64,000 nt of DNA from Seminavis robusta (GCA_903772945.1 CAICTM010000114.1:1-64000); one strand, 5' to 3'. Shown: positions 1 to 14,400, counted from the first letter of the stretch. The notes: generated by a model not told the origin, from the letters alone. A program made the numbers and translations.

Positions 1-2156
1 GATGACTTGAAGATCACGTCGTCTTACACCTGCGCAAAGACACAACTCTCTTCTGCCACTACTGGCACTCCAACATCAGCCACCACAACTGGAACACCAC
101 AGTGGCGTCCCAGGCACAGCCAGCCCAACCGGGTCTCCTGTTACCATTCGCCACAACAACAACCACAGGGACTCCATCTTCTGTCAAGTTCTGTTACCCT
201 GAGGTTGTCCTGGAGGAGGAGACCTTTGAAACTTCAGATTCCTCTGAACCGTGGGAATAGTGGCAGCCTTTTTGACAGTGAGACTTCTGGTCAGTTCCTG
301 GGACTCCTGGAGGAGGAGAATCCACAGATGTCAAACACATATGAGATCCACTGTCCTCTGGACCAGAGCAAGAGGGCGCAAAGGAGGTGCTAGTAGAGTT
401 CACCCTGTAAAGCTTGATTCGACAGATTCATCCACCAAGTTCTACGCTGTGATCAATGATGAGCCCGTTGACTTTGGAGACATGAATCCCACTGGTGATG
501 GAGAGCCCCAGTCCGGAACCACTGACAGTGGCATTCAATGGACTCGAGTTACCCCCGAAGAGTCTCTCAGTGTGAATGCCGGGCCCACCGATGACAAGAA
601 GCACACTATCACCCTGTCCGTCCCATCTGATTTGATTGAGGATGATTCTCACACATCCTCGTCTACGCTGTGATTCCAGGTTGATTCACCCAATCCGGTT
701 CAGAGGAAAGCTATGGTGTGTGATGACTTGAAGATAACGTCATCTTACACCTGCTGCAAAGACACAATCTCCTTCTGCCACTACTGGCACTCCAACATCA
801 GCCACCACAACTGGGAACACCACAGTTGCGATCCCAGGCGACAGCCTCCCCTCTACACCCCCAACCGGGTCTCCTGTTACCAGTTCGCCCACAACAACAA
901 CACAGGGACTCCATCTTCTGTCAAGATCTGTTACTCCTGAGGTTGTCCTGGAGGAAGAGAACTTTGGAACTTCAGATTCCTCTGAACCGTGGAATGGTGG
1001 CAGCCTTTTGACAGTGAGACTTCTGGTCAGTTCCTGGGACTCCTGGATGATGAGAATCCACAGATGTCAAACACATATGAGATCCCACTGTCCTCTGGAC
1101 CAGAGCAAGAGGGCGCAAAGGAGGTGCTAGTAGAGTCACCCTGTACCAGCTTGATTCGACAGATTCTCCACCAAGTTCTACGCTGTGATCAATGATGAGC
1201 CCGTTGACTTTGGAGACATGAATCCACTGGTGATGGAGAGCCCACAGTCCGGAACCACTGACAGGGGCATTCCATGGACTCGAGTTACACCCGAAGAGTC
1301 TCTCAGTGTGAATGCCGGGCCCACCGATGACAAGAAGCACACATCACCCTGTCCGTCCCATCTGATTTTATTGAGGATGATTCTCCCAACATCACTTCGC
1401 TTGGATTCCAGGTTGATTCACCCAATCCCTTCAGAGGAAGCTATGGTGTTGATGCTTGAAGATCACGTCATCTTACACCTGCGCAAAGACACAATCTCCT
1501 TCTGCAACTACTGGCACTCCAACATCAGCACCACAACTGGAACACCCAGTGGCGTCCCAGGCACGCCAGCCCAACCGGTCTCCTGTACCAGTTCGCCCAC
1601 AACAACAACCACAGGGACTCCATCTTCTGTCAAGATCTGTTACCCTGAGGTTGTCCTGGAGAGAGACCTTTGAAACTTCAGATTCCTTGAACCGTGGAAT
1701 GGTGGCAGCCTTTTTGACAGTGAGACGCTCTCAGTTTTTGGGACTTCCGGAGCAGAAAATCCAGAGGCCTCCAACACTTATGAGATCCCTCTGTCATTTG
1801 GACCAGAACAAGACAGTGCAAAGGAGGTCAGAATTGAGTTCACCCTGTACCAGCTTGATGAAGATGCATCAAGCAAGTTTTTTGCTGTCATAAATGAGGA
1901 AGAAGTTGACTTTGGTGATATGAATCCCACAGTGGAAGGCGAACCTCTTTATGGCACTACAAACAGTGGCATTGAATGGACAAGAGTGACTCCTCAGGAA
2001 GGCCTTAATGTCAATGATGGGTCGCAATTAGATAAGATGCACACAGTCACGATGTCGATTCCTTCCAGTTTGATTGAGGAGGCAAGCCCGACTTCCTTGA
2101 CATTAGGCTTTGTGGTGGAATTGCTCATGCCAAGTTCACAAGAGAATTATGGAATT
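1..2156 (+). repeat. Three tandem N-terminal FLGx domain units (~720 bp each)
   Basis: Units begin with GATGACTTGAAGAT-like sequence at 1, 722 and 1451; the series stops at 2157, giving periods of 721, 729 and 706 bp. Each unit encodes about 240 residues: a domain with landmarks QFLGLL, NTYEIPL, VINDEPVDFGDMNP, WTRVTPEE and SYGVDDLKITSSYTC, followed by a Thr/Pro/Ser spacer. The last unit has diverged and is in frame; the first two carry several small indels. The landmarks FLG, a Trp-containing middle and G-V-D-x-L-x-I-T recur in the three C-terminal domains at 44610-46275, so I treat these as one family, probably a beta-sandwich. The fold is inference. Confidence 0.7.
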
Positions 2157-5100
2157 GATGATCTGAATATCACCTCATTCTATACATGTGCAAAAACAAG
2201 TGTCCCTTCTGCCTCAGTCACCAGTACACCATCCACAAGCACCTTACCTCCCACACTCAGTACATTATTGCCCACCATTCCTTCACCGAGTCCGACCAAG
2301 AAATGTGAGGTAATCATTAGTGCCATTGTTGGAAATGAATCCTTTGAGATTGAGCCAGTGGGAGTCACTGCCATTGATGGAATTCAAGTTGACTTTGACT
2401 TCTTCCAAACTCTCACTGAAAGTCAAGTAAGTTGGCTAGCACTGCTGTACACAAATTCGTCTGGCGTGGAAGCATGTGGCACAGCAGAAAATCCCCAGTA
2501 TGGCAGCAATGCCCTGAGCTACAGCACAGTGTGCGATGGTGACTACGCATCGGTTGATGTCTACTTCCATGGTGATTTTGCGTCAGGAGAGGCAGCTGTT
2601 GCACCAGCTCTATGCGAGGGCCTCACCACTAGTGACACATTTCAAACTGTTGCATTCACTGTGCAGATCCCTTGTGACAAAGCCTGCATTGAAAGTACTG
2701 CACCAAACACACCAATTCCCATTGAAAGTGACCCAACTCCAAGCCCAGTCACAGGGGCCCCAACACTTTTGACTTCCAATCCTTCATCTCCACCTTCCTG
2801 GATCGAAACAGGTTCAGTGAAAGAAACCAATGTTCCTTCAACCTCGCCTAGTTGGATTGCGAGGACAACTGTAAGAGAAACAGATGTGCCATCATCAGCG
2901 CCAACAGCACCCAGGACACCATCTCCTACCCCTGGTGTGTCCATTCCAAGCATGACTCCAAGCACACCACCCACCAACGGTTTCCCATCTCAGCTTCCCA
3001 CCTCAACCACTTCTGATATTCCATCAGAAGGTCCATCAGATAGCCCAAGTGGAGGGCCATCCAACCAGCCATCTGCATCCCCAACCAGCGCATCTGCAGA
3101 ACCATCTGGAAATCCAAGCAGTTCACCCAGTAGTTCTCAAACGGTGGTCACAACTTCAGAAGGAACTGAAACAGGCAGTCCAACAACAGCACCCAGCACC
3201 CAGCCAAGCAAAGTTCCATCTCAAATCCCCACGTCTACTGCAACATCTGCTGTTCCCTCTAACCGTCCATCAGAAAGCCCCAGTGGGGCGCCATCTGGTA
3301 CGCCATCTGCTGTTCCAAGCACCAGTGCTTCTGGTTCACCATCGAGTCAGCCATCTGCCCCCCCAAGCACCAGCGCTTCTGGTCAGCCATCAGGAACACC
3401 TAGCACTGCGCCAAGCACGGGCCAAACAGTCATCACAACAGCTGAAGCTACTGAAACCGGCAGCCCCACTCCACTGCCAAGTACATCACCTAGCAGCACA
3501 TCAGAAAACCCCAGTGGAGGGCCATCTGCTGTACCATCCTCATCACCCACTACCAGTTCATCTGCTGTGCCTTCTAGTTCTCCGAGTATTTCACCAAGTG
3601 GATTACCATCAAGTTCCCCTTCGCAACAACCCTCACCAACAGGTAGGCAACCCTACACTTCGACATCTGCTACCCCATCGCAGAGTCCATCACAAAGCCC
3701 TAGTGGGGGCCATCGCTGTACCATCCTCATCACCCACTACAGTTCATCTGCTGTGCCTTCTAGTTCTCCAGTATTCACCAAGTGGTACCATCAGTTCCCC
3801 TCGCAACAACCCTCCCAACAGGTAGCGCAAGCCCTACAACTTCGACATCTGCTACCCCATCGCAGAGTCCATCACAAAGCCCTAGTGGGGGGCCATCAGC
3901 TGTACCATCCTCATCACCCACTACAAGTGCATCCGCTGTGCCTTCTAGTTCTCCCAGTGTTTCACCAAGTGGCGTACCATCAGTTCCCCTTCGCAACAAC
4001 CATCCCCACAGGTAGCGCAAGCCCTACAACTTCGACATCTGCTACCCCATCGCAGAGTCCATCAGAAGCCCTAGTGGGGGGCCATCAGCTGTACCATCCT
4101 CATCACCCACTACAAGTGCATCCGCTGTGCCTTCTAGTTCTCCGAGTATTTCGCCAAGTGGCGTACCATCAAGTTCCCCTTCGCAACAACCCTCACCAAC
4201 AGGTAGTGCAATCCCTACATCTTCGACATCTGCTACCCCATCGCAGAGTCCATCAGAAAACCCCAGTGGAGGGCCATCTGCAGTACCATCCTCATCACCC
4301 ACTACAAGTGCATCTGCTGTGCCTTCTAGTTCTCCCAGTGTTTCATCAAGTGGCGTACCATCACGTTCCCCTTCGCAACAACCCTCACCAACAGGTAGCG
4401 CAAGCCCTACAACTTCGACATCTGCTACCCCATCGCAGAGTCCATCAGAAAACCCCAGTGGAGGGCCATCTGCTGTACCATCCTCATCACCCACTACAAG
4501 TGCATCCGCTGTGCCTTCTAGTTCTCCCAGTGTTTCACCAAGTGGCGTACCATCACGTTCCCCTTCGCAACAACCCTCGCCAACAGGTAGTGCAAGCCCT
4601 ACAACTTCGACATCTGCGACCCCGTCACAGAGTCCATCAGAAAGCCCTAGTGGGGGGCCATCAGCTGTACCATCATCATCACCAACTACGAGTGCATCCT
4701 CAGTACCGTCTAGTTCTCCCAGTGTTTCGCCAAGTGGCATACCATCAGGTTCCCCTTCACAACAACCCTCGCCAGCAGGTAGTGCAAGCCCTACTGCTTC
4801 ATCTGCTGCCCCATCAGAGAGTCCGTCAGCGAGCCCAAGTGGGGGCCCATCTTTTTTACCCTCTGCATCCCCAAGCGCAAGTGCATCCGCTGAGCCTTCT
4901 AAGAGTCCAAGCCGCTCACCAAGTGGCATACCATCTAGTTCCCCGTCACAACAGCCGTCGCCAACAGGCAGTGCAAGGCCTACAGCTTCATCTAAAGCCC
5001 CGTCGAGGCGCCCATCAGCAAGTCCGAGTGGAGGGCCGTCAGTGGTGCCATCATCTTCCCCAAGCAGTGGTGCATCTGGTGAACCTTCTGGAGCTCCCAG

Positions 5101-8100
5101 CAGTTCACCAACAAGTGGGGAGACTGTGATAACAACAGCGGAGGGAACTGAAACAGGCAGCCCCAGTGTTTCATCAAGGTCCCTTCCTACAACCGACTTT
5201 CCGACAGCTTCCCCCAGCTTGCCCCCTTCAAATACCCCAAGTATTCTCCCAACAGGACTACCCAGCAATGGCCCTAGCATTGACCCTTCAGCGAATCCAA
5301 CAGGAGGGCCAACAACAGAAATACCTTCATCAAGTCCTAGTTCTTCACCCTCAGTTAGTCCCTCTGGTGATCCCACGAGTGGTCCATCTGTTAACCCTTC
5401 AGATAGCCCCAGCAGGAACCCAACTGGTGGCCCCACTCAACGTCCCTCAGAGATCCCATCACACGATCCCACGAAAACTCCCTCATCAAGCCCTTCAATA
5501 GAACCATCTGAGCAGCCTTCACAAATTCCCACAACTGGGCCAACAACCCTCAGCCCATCAGCATCGCCCTCTGTTTCTCCTTCTTTGTTACCGAGTGTCC
5601 TTCCAAGTGCAAACCCCAGCAAAAGTCCCACAAGTGGACCAACGACTAACATCCCTTCGGCATCCCCATCTTTTTCTCCCTCATTGCTGCCAAGTGTTTT
5701 TCCAAGCGCAAGCCCTAGCACCGATCCTACTGGAGGGCCCACATTGTCTCCATCTGCAGACCCAAGCGATATTCCCAGCTCAACCCCATCAGAAAGACCA
5801 TCAGAGATCCCATCACAGCCTCCCACACCAGCTCCCTCCTCAAGTCCTTCAATAAATCCATCAGAGCAGCCTTCACAAGTTCCTACAGTTGGGCCAACCA
5901 CAACTAGCCCTTCGGCCTCCCCATCATTTCCTCCCTCATTGTTACCAAGTGTTGTTCCAAGTACAAGCCCCAGCACTAGTCCTACAGGAAGACCCACACC
6001 ATCACCATCGGCAGACCCAAGTGAGATTCCCAGCTCAAGCCCATCTGAAAAGCCTTCTGCCAGTCCAAGTTTGAGTCCTTCACGCATCCCAAGCACAAGC
6101 CCGAGTGTTGACCCAACTGGCAGCCCATCTGAAGAGCCCAGTGAAATACCTAGTTCCAGCCCAAGTGGAAGCCCAACAGGTGTTCCAACAAGCAACCCCA
6201 GCGAGAGTCCTACAGCCAGTCCATATCCAAGTGGCTTGCCTTCATTTTCTCCTACTGACAGCCAATCACCTAGCAAGAGTCCATCTTCTACACCCTCTTC
6301 AAGCCCCAGTGTCGTCCCAACCAGCAAACCATCTGTTAGTCCTTCTTCAGATCCCTCATCAATCCCTTCAAACATGCCAACAAGCGGTCCTACACCCTCA
6401 CCATCATCCAGCCCCAGCGCTTCACCAAGTGATGATCCATCTGGAAGACCAACAAGTGGACCAACTCCATCACCTTCTGACAATCCCAGTAACCTGCCAA
6501 GCGTAAATCCATCCGAAATCCCATCTGAAAGTCCAAGTAGCAACCCCTCTGCAAAACCAAGCGGCATTCCCTCTCAAACTCCCTCATCAGACCCCTCAGA
6601 GGTTCCCTCCGGGATTCCTTCAGAGGGTCCATCCAAGGTCCCAACAAGTGGACCAACACCCTCACCTTCTGACAACCCCAGTAACTCCCCAAGCACTCGT
6701 CCATCGGAAATCCCATCTGAAAGTCCAAGTGTCAGTCCGAGTGTTCTTCCAAGCGGCATTCCCTCTCAAAGTCCCTCAACAGATCCATCAGAATCCCCCA
6801 GCACTGGACCCTCTGAGAGTCCATCCAAGGTTCCAACATCCGGGCCTACCCCGTCACCTTCAGAAACTCCAAGTGCCAACCCAAGCACTCGTCCATCAGA
6901 AAGTCCATCAGGAATCCCAAGTAGCACCCCTTCCGCATGGCCTACAGACATCCCATCTCCAAGCCCCTCAGCTACGCCTTCGGAAATGCCCAGTGAAATA
7001 CCTAGTTCCAGCCCAAGTGGTCGGCCAACAGGTGTCCCAACAAGCAAACCTAGCGAGACTCCCACAGCCAGTCCATATCCAAGTGGCTTGCCTTCAATTT
7101 CTCCCACTGACAGCCAATCACCTAGTGAGAGTCCATCTTCTACACCCTCTTCAAGCCCCAGTGTCGTCCCAAGCAGCAAACCATCTGTTAGTCCTTCTTC
7201 AGATCCATCATCAATCCCTTCAAACATGCCAACAAGCGGTCCTACACCCTCACCATCATCCAGCCCCAGTGCTGCACCAAGTGATGATCCATCTGGAAGA
7301 CCAACAAGTGGACCAACTCCATCACCTTCTGACAATCCCAGTAACCCGCCAAGTGTAAATCCATCCGAAATCCCATCTGAAAGTCCAAGTAGCAACCCCT
7401 CTGCAAAACCAAGCGGCATTCCCTCTCAAACTCCCTCATCAGACCCCTCAGGAGTCCCCTCCGGGATTCCTTCCGAGAGTCCATCCCAGGTCCCAACAAG
7501 CGGACCAACACCTTCACCTTCTGACAACCCCAATCACCTAGTGAGAGTCCATCTTCTACACCCTCTTCAAGCCCCAGTGTCGTCCAAGCAGCAAACCATC
7601 TGTTAGTCCTTCTTCAGATCTCATCAATCCCTTCAAACATGCCAACAAGGGTCCTACACCCTCACCATCATCCAGCCCCAGTGCTTCACCAAGTTATGAT
7701 CCATCTGGAAGACCAACAAGTGGACCAACTCCATCACCTTCTGACAATCCCAGTAACCCGCCAAGTGTAAATCCATCCGAAATCCCATCTGAAAGTCCAA
7801 GTAGCAACCCCTCTGCAAAACCAAGCAGCATTCCCTCTCAAACTCCTCATCAGACCCCTCAGGTTCCCTCCGGGATTCCTTCAGAGGTCCATCCAGGCCC
7901 ACAGTGGACCAACACCCTCACCTTCTGACAACCCCAGTAGCCCGAGCTCTCGACATCGAAACCATCTGAAAGTCCAAGTAGCAACCCCTCTGCAAAACCA
8001 AGCGGCATTCCCTCTCAAACTCCCTCATCAGACCCCTCAGAAGTCCCCTCCGGGATTCCTTCGAGAGTCCATCCAAGCCACAAGTGGACCAACACCCTCA

Positions 8101-8430
8101 CCTTCTGACAACCCCAGTAACCCCCCGAGCCTCGCCATCCGGAAGCCCATCTGAAAGTCCAAGTAGAACCCTCTGCAAAACCCAGCGCATTCCCTCTCAA
8201 ACTCCCTCATCAGACCCCTCAGAGTCCCTCCGGGTTCCTTCAGAGAGTCCATCCAAGTTCCCACAAGTGGACCAACACCCTCACCTCTGACAACCCCAGT
8301 AACCCCAGCACTCGTCCATCGGAAACCCATCTGAAAGTCCAAGTGTCAGTCCGAGTGTTCTTCCAAGCGGCATTCCCTCTCAAAGTCCCTCAACAGTCCA
8401 TCAGAATCCCCCAGCACTGGACCCTCTGAG
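1..8430 (+). CDS. Giant modular PS-rich surface protein, N-terminal part (5' partial, frame-broken copy)
   Basis: No start codon or signal peptide lies in the window, so the gene is open at its 5' side. Domains in order are three FLGx units (1-2156), a linker domain (2299-2697), and a Pro-Ser tract from about 2700 onward in which most triplets follow a P-S-x-x rhythm. The biologically sensible frame stays open at about 1893-3640 and 4127-7530. Between and after these it is broken by small indels, and 7530-8430 is heavily scrambled. Ser/Thr/Pro density suggests an O-glycosylated, extended, mucin-like stalk in a secreted or cell-wall protein. That role is inference; no enzyme motif is visible. 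The same sequence returns on the - strand at 8431-16330. It could be a true allele or paralog, but an assembly copy of the gene that continues at 22094 is more likely. Confidence 0.6.
2299..2697 (+). other. Cys-containing linker domain, copy 1
   Basis: About 133 residues separate the FLGx units from the PS tract. The segment is not PS-rich. It has Cys near each end (KKCEVIISA at the start, IPCDKAC at the end), an internal CGTAENPQYGS segment, and a C-D-G-D-Y-A-S-V-D-V-Y strand-like stretch. A second divergent copy lies at 25975-26412. The paired copies, regular hydrophobic alternation and conserved Cys suggest a small disulfide-stabilised extracellular domain. I do not recognise the family. 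Confidence 0.6.
3480..5000 (+). repeat. ~193-bp PS subrepeat array, about 8 copies
   Basis: The marker CAACAACCCTCACCAACAGG recurs near 3628, 3801, 3990, 4186, 4377, 4570, 4763 and 4948, so the unit is about 190-198 bp (about 65 residues). A typical unit reads ATPSQSPSENPSGGPSAVPS followed by SSSPTTSASAVPSSSPSVSP. Copies in 3640-4060 carry one-base indels; those from 4127 on are in frame. The mirror-image array is at about 11370-12730 on the - strand. Confidence 0.75.
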
Positions 8431-11400
8431 GGTTGTCAGAAGGTGAGGGTGTTGGTCCACTTGTTGGACATTGGATGGACTCTCGAAGGAACCCGAGGGA
8501 CTTCGGAGGGGTCTGATGAGGGAGTTTGAGAGGGAATGCCGCTTGGTTTTGCAGAGGGGTTTCTACTTGGACTTTCAGATGGGCTTTCGGATGGTCGAGA
8601 GCTCGGGGGGCTACTGGGGTTGTCAGAAGGTGAAGGTGTTGGTCCACTTGTTGGGACCTGGATGGACTCTCGAAGGAATCCCGGAGGGACTCTGAGGGGT
8701 CTGATGAGGGATTTGAGAGGGAATGCGCTTGGTTTTGCAGAGGGGTTGCTACTTGGACTTTCAGATGGGATTTCGGATGGATTTACACTTGGCGGGTTAC
8801 TGGGATTGTCAGAAGGTGATGGAGTTGGTCCACTTGTTGGTCTCCAGATGGATCATACTTGGTGCAGCACTGGGCTGGATGATGGTGAGGGTGTAGGACC
8901 GCTTGTTGGCATGTTTGAAGGGATTGATGAGGATCTGAAGAAGGACTAACAGATGGTTTGCTGCTTGGGACGACACTGGGGCTTGAAGAGGGTGTAGAAG
9001 ATGGACTCTCACTAGGTGATTGGCTGTCAGTGGGAGAAAATGAAGGCAAGCCACTTGGATATGGACTGGCTGTAGGACTCTCGCTGGGGTTGCTTGTTGG
9101 GACACCTGTTGGCCGACCACTTGGGCTGGACTAGGTATTTCACTGGGCATTTCCGAAGGCGTAGCTGAGGGGCTTGGAGATGGGATGTCTGTAGGCCATG
9201 CGAAGGGGTGCTACTTGGGATTCCTGATGGACTTTCTGATGGACGAGTGCTTGGGTTGGCACTTGGAGTTTCTGAAGGTGACGGCGTAGGCCCGGATGTT
9301 GGAACCTTGGATGGACTCTCAGAGGGTCCAGTGCTGGGGGATTCTGATGGATCTGTTGAGGGACTTTGAGAGGGAATGCCGCTTGGAAGAACACTCGGAC
9401 TGACACTTGGACTTTCAGATGGGATTTCCGATGGACGAGTGCTTGGGGAGTTACTGGGGTTGTCAGAAGGTGAGGGTGTTGGTCCACTTGTGGGACCTTG
9501 GATGGACTCTCGGAAGGAATCCCGGAGGGAACCGCTGAGGGGTCTGATGAGGGAGTTTGAGAGGGAATGCCGCTTGGTTTGCAGAGGGGTTCTACTTGGA
9601 CTTTCAGATGGGCTTTCGGATGGACGAGACTCGGGGGTACTGGGGTTGTCAGAAGGTGAGGGTGTTGGTCCACTTGTTGGACCTGGGATGGACCTCTGAA
9701 GGAATCCCGGAGGGAACCTCTGAGGGGTCTGATGAGGGACTTTCAGAGGGAATGCCGCTTGGTTTTGCAGAGGGGTTGCTACTTGGACTTTCAGATGGGA
9801 TTTCGGATGGATTTACACTTGGCAGGTTACTGGGATTGTCAGAAGGTGATGGAGTTGGTCCACTTGTTGGTCTTCCAGATGGATCATCACTTGGTGAAGC
9901 GCTGGGGCTGGATGATGGTGAGGGTGTAGGACCGCTTGTTGGCATGTTTGAAGGGATTGATGAGGGATCTGAAGAAGGACTAACAGATGGTTTGCTGGTT
10001 GGGACGACACTGGGGCTTGAAGAGGGTGTAGAAGATGGACTCTTGCTAGGTGATTGGCTGTCAGTAGGAGAAAATGAAGGCAAGCCACTTGGATATGGAC
10101 TGGCTGTAGGACTCTCGCTGGGGTTGCTTGTTGGGAACACCTGTTGGGCTTCCACTTGGGCTGGAACTAGGTATTTCACTGGGCTCTTCAGATGGGCTGC
10201 CAGTTGGGTCAACACTCGGGCTTGTGCTTGGGATGCGTGAAGGACTCAAACTTGGACTGGCAGAAGGCTTTTCAGATGGGCTTGAGCTGGGAATCTCACT
10301 TGGGTCTGCCGATGGTGATGGTGTGGGTCTTCCTGTAGGACTAGTGCTGGGGCTTGTACTTGGAACAACACTTGGTAACAATGAGGGAGGAAATGATGGG
10401 GAGGCCGAAGGGCTAGTTGTGGTTGGCCCAACTGTAGGAACTTGTGAAGGCTGCTCTGATGGATTTATTGAAGGACTTGAGGAGGGAGCTGGTGTGGGAG
10501 GCTGTGATGGGATCTCTGATGGTCTTTCTGATGGGGTTGAGCTGGGAATATCGCTTGGGTCTGCAGATGGAGACAATGTGGGCCCTCCAGTAGGATCGGT
10601 GCTAGGGCTTGCGCTTGGAAAAACACTTGGCAGCAATGAGGGAGAAAAAGATGGGGATGCCGAAGGGATGTTAGTCGTTGGTCCACTTGTGGGACTTTTG
10701 CTGGGGTTTGCACTTGGAAGGACACTCGGTAACAAAGAAGGAGAAACAGAGGGCGATGCTGATGGGCTGAGGGTTGTTGGCCCAGTTGTGGGAATTTGTG
10801 AAGGCTGCTCAGATGGTTCTATTGAAGGGCTTGATGAGGGAGTTTTCGTGGGATCGTGTGATGGGATCTCTGAGGGACGTTGAGTGGGGCCACCAGTTGG
10901 GTTCCTGCTGGGGCTATCTGAAGGGTTAACAGATGGACCACTCGTGGGATCACCAGAGGGACTAACTGAGGGTGAAGAACTAGGACTTGATGAAGGTATT
11001 TCTGTTGTTGGCCCTCCTGTTGGATTCGCTGAAGGGTCAATGCTAGGGCCATTGCTGGGTAGTCCTGTTGGGAGAATACTTGGGGTATTTGAAGGGGGCA
11101 AGCTGGGGGAAGCTGTCGGAAAGTCGGTTGTAGGAAGGGACCTTGATGAAACACTGGGGCTGCCTGTTTCAGTTCCCTCCGCTGTTGTTATCACAGTCTC
11201 CCCACTTGTTGGTGAACTGCTGGGAGCTCCAGAAGGTTCACCAGATGCACCACTGCTTGGGGAAGATGATGGCACCACTGACGGCCCTCCACTCGGACTT
11301 GCTGATGGGCTCCTCGACGGGGCTTCAGATGAAGCTGTAGGCCTTGCACTGCCTGTTGGCGACGGCTGTTGTGACGGGGAACTAGATGGTATGCCACTTG

Positions 11401-14400
11401 GTGAGCGGCTTGGACTCTTAGAAGGCTCAGCGGATGCACTTGCGCTTGGGGATGCAGAGGGTGAAAAAGATGGGCCCCCACTTGGGCTCGCTGACGGACT
11501 CTCTGATGGGGCAGCAGATGAAGCAGTAGGGCTTGCACTACCTGCTGGCGAGGGTTGTTGTGAAGGGGAACCTGATGGTATGCCACTTGGCGAAACACTG
11601 GGAGAACTAGACGGTACTGAGGATGCACTCGTAGTTGGTGATGAGGATGGTACAGCTGATGGCCCCCCACTAGGGCTTTCTGATGGACTCTGTGACGGGG
11701 TCGCAGATGTCGAAGTTGTAGGGCTTGCACTACCTGTTGGCGAGGGTTGTTGCGAAGGGGAACGTGATGGTACGCCACTTGGTGAAACACTGGGAGAACT
11801 AGAAGGCACAGCGGATGCACTTGTAGTGGGTGATGAGGATGGTACGCAGATGGCCCTCCACTGGGGTTTTTGATGGACTCTGCGATGGGGTAGCAGATGT
11901 CGAAGTTGTAGGGCTTGCGCTACCTGTTGGTGAGGGTTGTTGCGAAGGGGAACGTGATGGTACGCCACTTGATGAAACACTGGGAGAACTAGAAGGCACA
12001 GCAGATGCACTTGTAGTGGGTGATGAGGATGGTACTGCAGATGGCCCTCCACTGGGGTTTTCTGATGGACTCTGCGATGGGGTAGCAGATGTCGAAGATG
12101 TAGGGATTGCACTACCTGTTGGTGAGGGTTGTTGCGAAGGGGAACTTGATGGTACGCCACTTGGTGAAATACTCGGAGAACTAGAAGGCACAGCGGATGC
12201 ACTTGTAGTGGGTGATGAGGATGGTACAGCTGATGGCCCCCCACTAGGGCTTTCTGATGGACTCTGCGATGGGGTAGCAGATGTCGAAGTTGTAGGGCTT
12301 GCGCTACCTGTGGGCGATGGTTGTTGCGAAGGGGAACGTGATGGTACGCCACTTGGTGAAACACTGGGAGAACTAGAAGGCACAGCGGATGCACTTGTAG
12401 TGGGTGATGAGGATGGTACAGCTGATGGCCCCCCACTAGGGCTTTGTGATGGACTCTGCGATGGGGTAGCAGATGTCGAAGTTGTAGGGCTTGCGCTACC
12501 TGTTGGTGAGGGTTGTTGCGAAGGGGAACTTGATGGTAATCCACTTGGTGAAATACTCGGAGAACTAGAAGGCACAGCAGATGAACTGGTAGTGGGTGAT
12601 GAGGATGGTACAGCAGATGGCCCTCCACTAGGGCTTTGTGATGGACTCTGCGATGGGGTAGCAGATGTCGAAGTTGTAGGGCTTGCGCTACCTGTTGGTG
12701 AGGGTTGTTGCGAAGGGGAACTTGATGGTAATCCACTTGGTGAAATACTCGGAGAACTAGAAGGCACAGCAGATGAACTGGTAGTGGGTGATGAGGATGG
12801 TACAGCAGATGGCCCTCCACTGGGGTTTTCTGATGTGCTGCTAGGTGATGTACTTGGCAGTGGAGTGGGGCTGCCGGTTTCAGTAGCTTCAGCTGTTGTG
12901 ATGACTGTTTGGCCCGTGCTTGGCGCAGTGCTAGGTGTTCCTGATGGCTGACCAGAAGCGCTGGTGCTTGGGGGGGCAGATGGCTGACTCGATGGTGAAC
13001 CAGAAGCACTGGTGCTTGGAACAGCAGATGGCGTACCAGATGGCGCCCCACTGGGGCTTTCTGATGGACGGTTAGAGGGAACAGCAGATGTTGCAGTAGA
13101 CGTGGGGATTTGAGATGGAACTTTGCTTGGCTGGGTGCTGGGTGCTGTTGTTGGACTGCCTGTTTCAGTTCCTTCTGAAGTTGTGACCACCGTTTGAGAA
13201 CTACTGGGTGAACTGCTTGGATTTCCAGATGGTTCTGCAGATGTGCTGGTTGGGGATGCAGATGGCTGTTTGGATGGCCCTCCACTTGGGCTATCTGATG
13301 GACCTTCTGATGGAATATCAGAAGTGGTTGAGGTGGGAAGCTGAGATGGGAAACCGTTGGTGGGTGGTGTGCTTGGAGTCATGCTTGAATGGACACACCA
13401 GGGGTAGGAGATGGTGTCCTGGGTGCTGTTGGCGCTGATGATGGCACATCTGTTTCTCTTACAGTTGTCCTCGCAATCCAACTAGGCGAGGTTGAAGGAA
13501 CATTGGTTTCTTTCACTGAACCTGTTTCGATCCAGGAAGGTGGAGATGAAGGATTGGAAGTCAAAAGTGTTGGGGCCCCTGTGACTGGGCTTGGAGTTGG
13601 GTCACTTTCAATGGGAATTGGTGTGTTTGGTGCAGTACTTTCAATGCAGGCTTTGTCACAAGGGATCTGCACAGTGAATGCAACAGTTTGAAATGTGTCA
13701 CTAGTGGTGAGGCCCTCGCATAGAGCTGGTGCAACAGCTGCCTCTCCTGACGCAAAATCACCATGGAAGTAGACATCAACCGATGCGTAGTCACCATCGC
13801 ACACTGTGCTGTAGCTCAGGGCATTGCTGCCATACTGGGGATTTTCTGCTGTGCCACATGCTTCCACGCCAGACGAATTTGTGTACAGCAGTGCTAGCCA
13901 ACTTACTTGACTTTCAGTGAGAGTTTGGAAGAAGTCAAAGTCAACTTGAATTCCATCAATGGCAGTGACTCCCACTGGCTCAATCTCAAAGGATTCATTT
14001 CCAACAATGGCACTAATGATTACCTCACATTTCTTGGTCGGACTCGGTGAAGGAATGGTGGGCAATAATGTACTGAGTGTGGGAGGTAAGGTGCTTGTGG
14101 ATGGTGTACTGGTGACTGAGGCAGAAGGGACACTTGTTTTTGCACATGTATAGAATGAGGTGATATTCAGATCATCAATTCCATAATTCTCTTGTGAACT
14201 TGGCATGAGCAATTCCACCACAAAGCCTAATGTCAAGGAAGTCGGGCTTGCCTCCTCAATCAAACTGGAAGGAATCGACATCGTGACTGTGTGCATCTTA
14301 TCTAATTGCGACCCATCATTGACATTAAGGCCTTCCTGAGGAGTCACTCTTGTCCATTCAATGCCACTGTTTGTAGTGCCATAAAGAGGTTCGCCTTCCA

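Noticed and set aside
4042-5436. Long antisense frame, Gly/Asp/Leu-rich, opposite the PS tract (also 22167-23516, 23886-25220 and similar)
   Set aside because: These are mirror frames created by the PS codon repeats; they have no independent domains, and their length tracks the sense repeats exactly.
1-8430. Reading the broken frames of the left arm as a decayed pseudogene
   Set aside because: Differences between repeat copies are mainly one-base indels with few substitutions, and the mirrored arm shares the pattern only partly. Sequence or assembly error explains it better.
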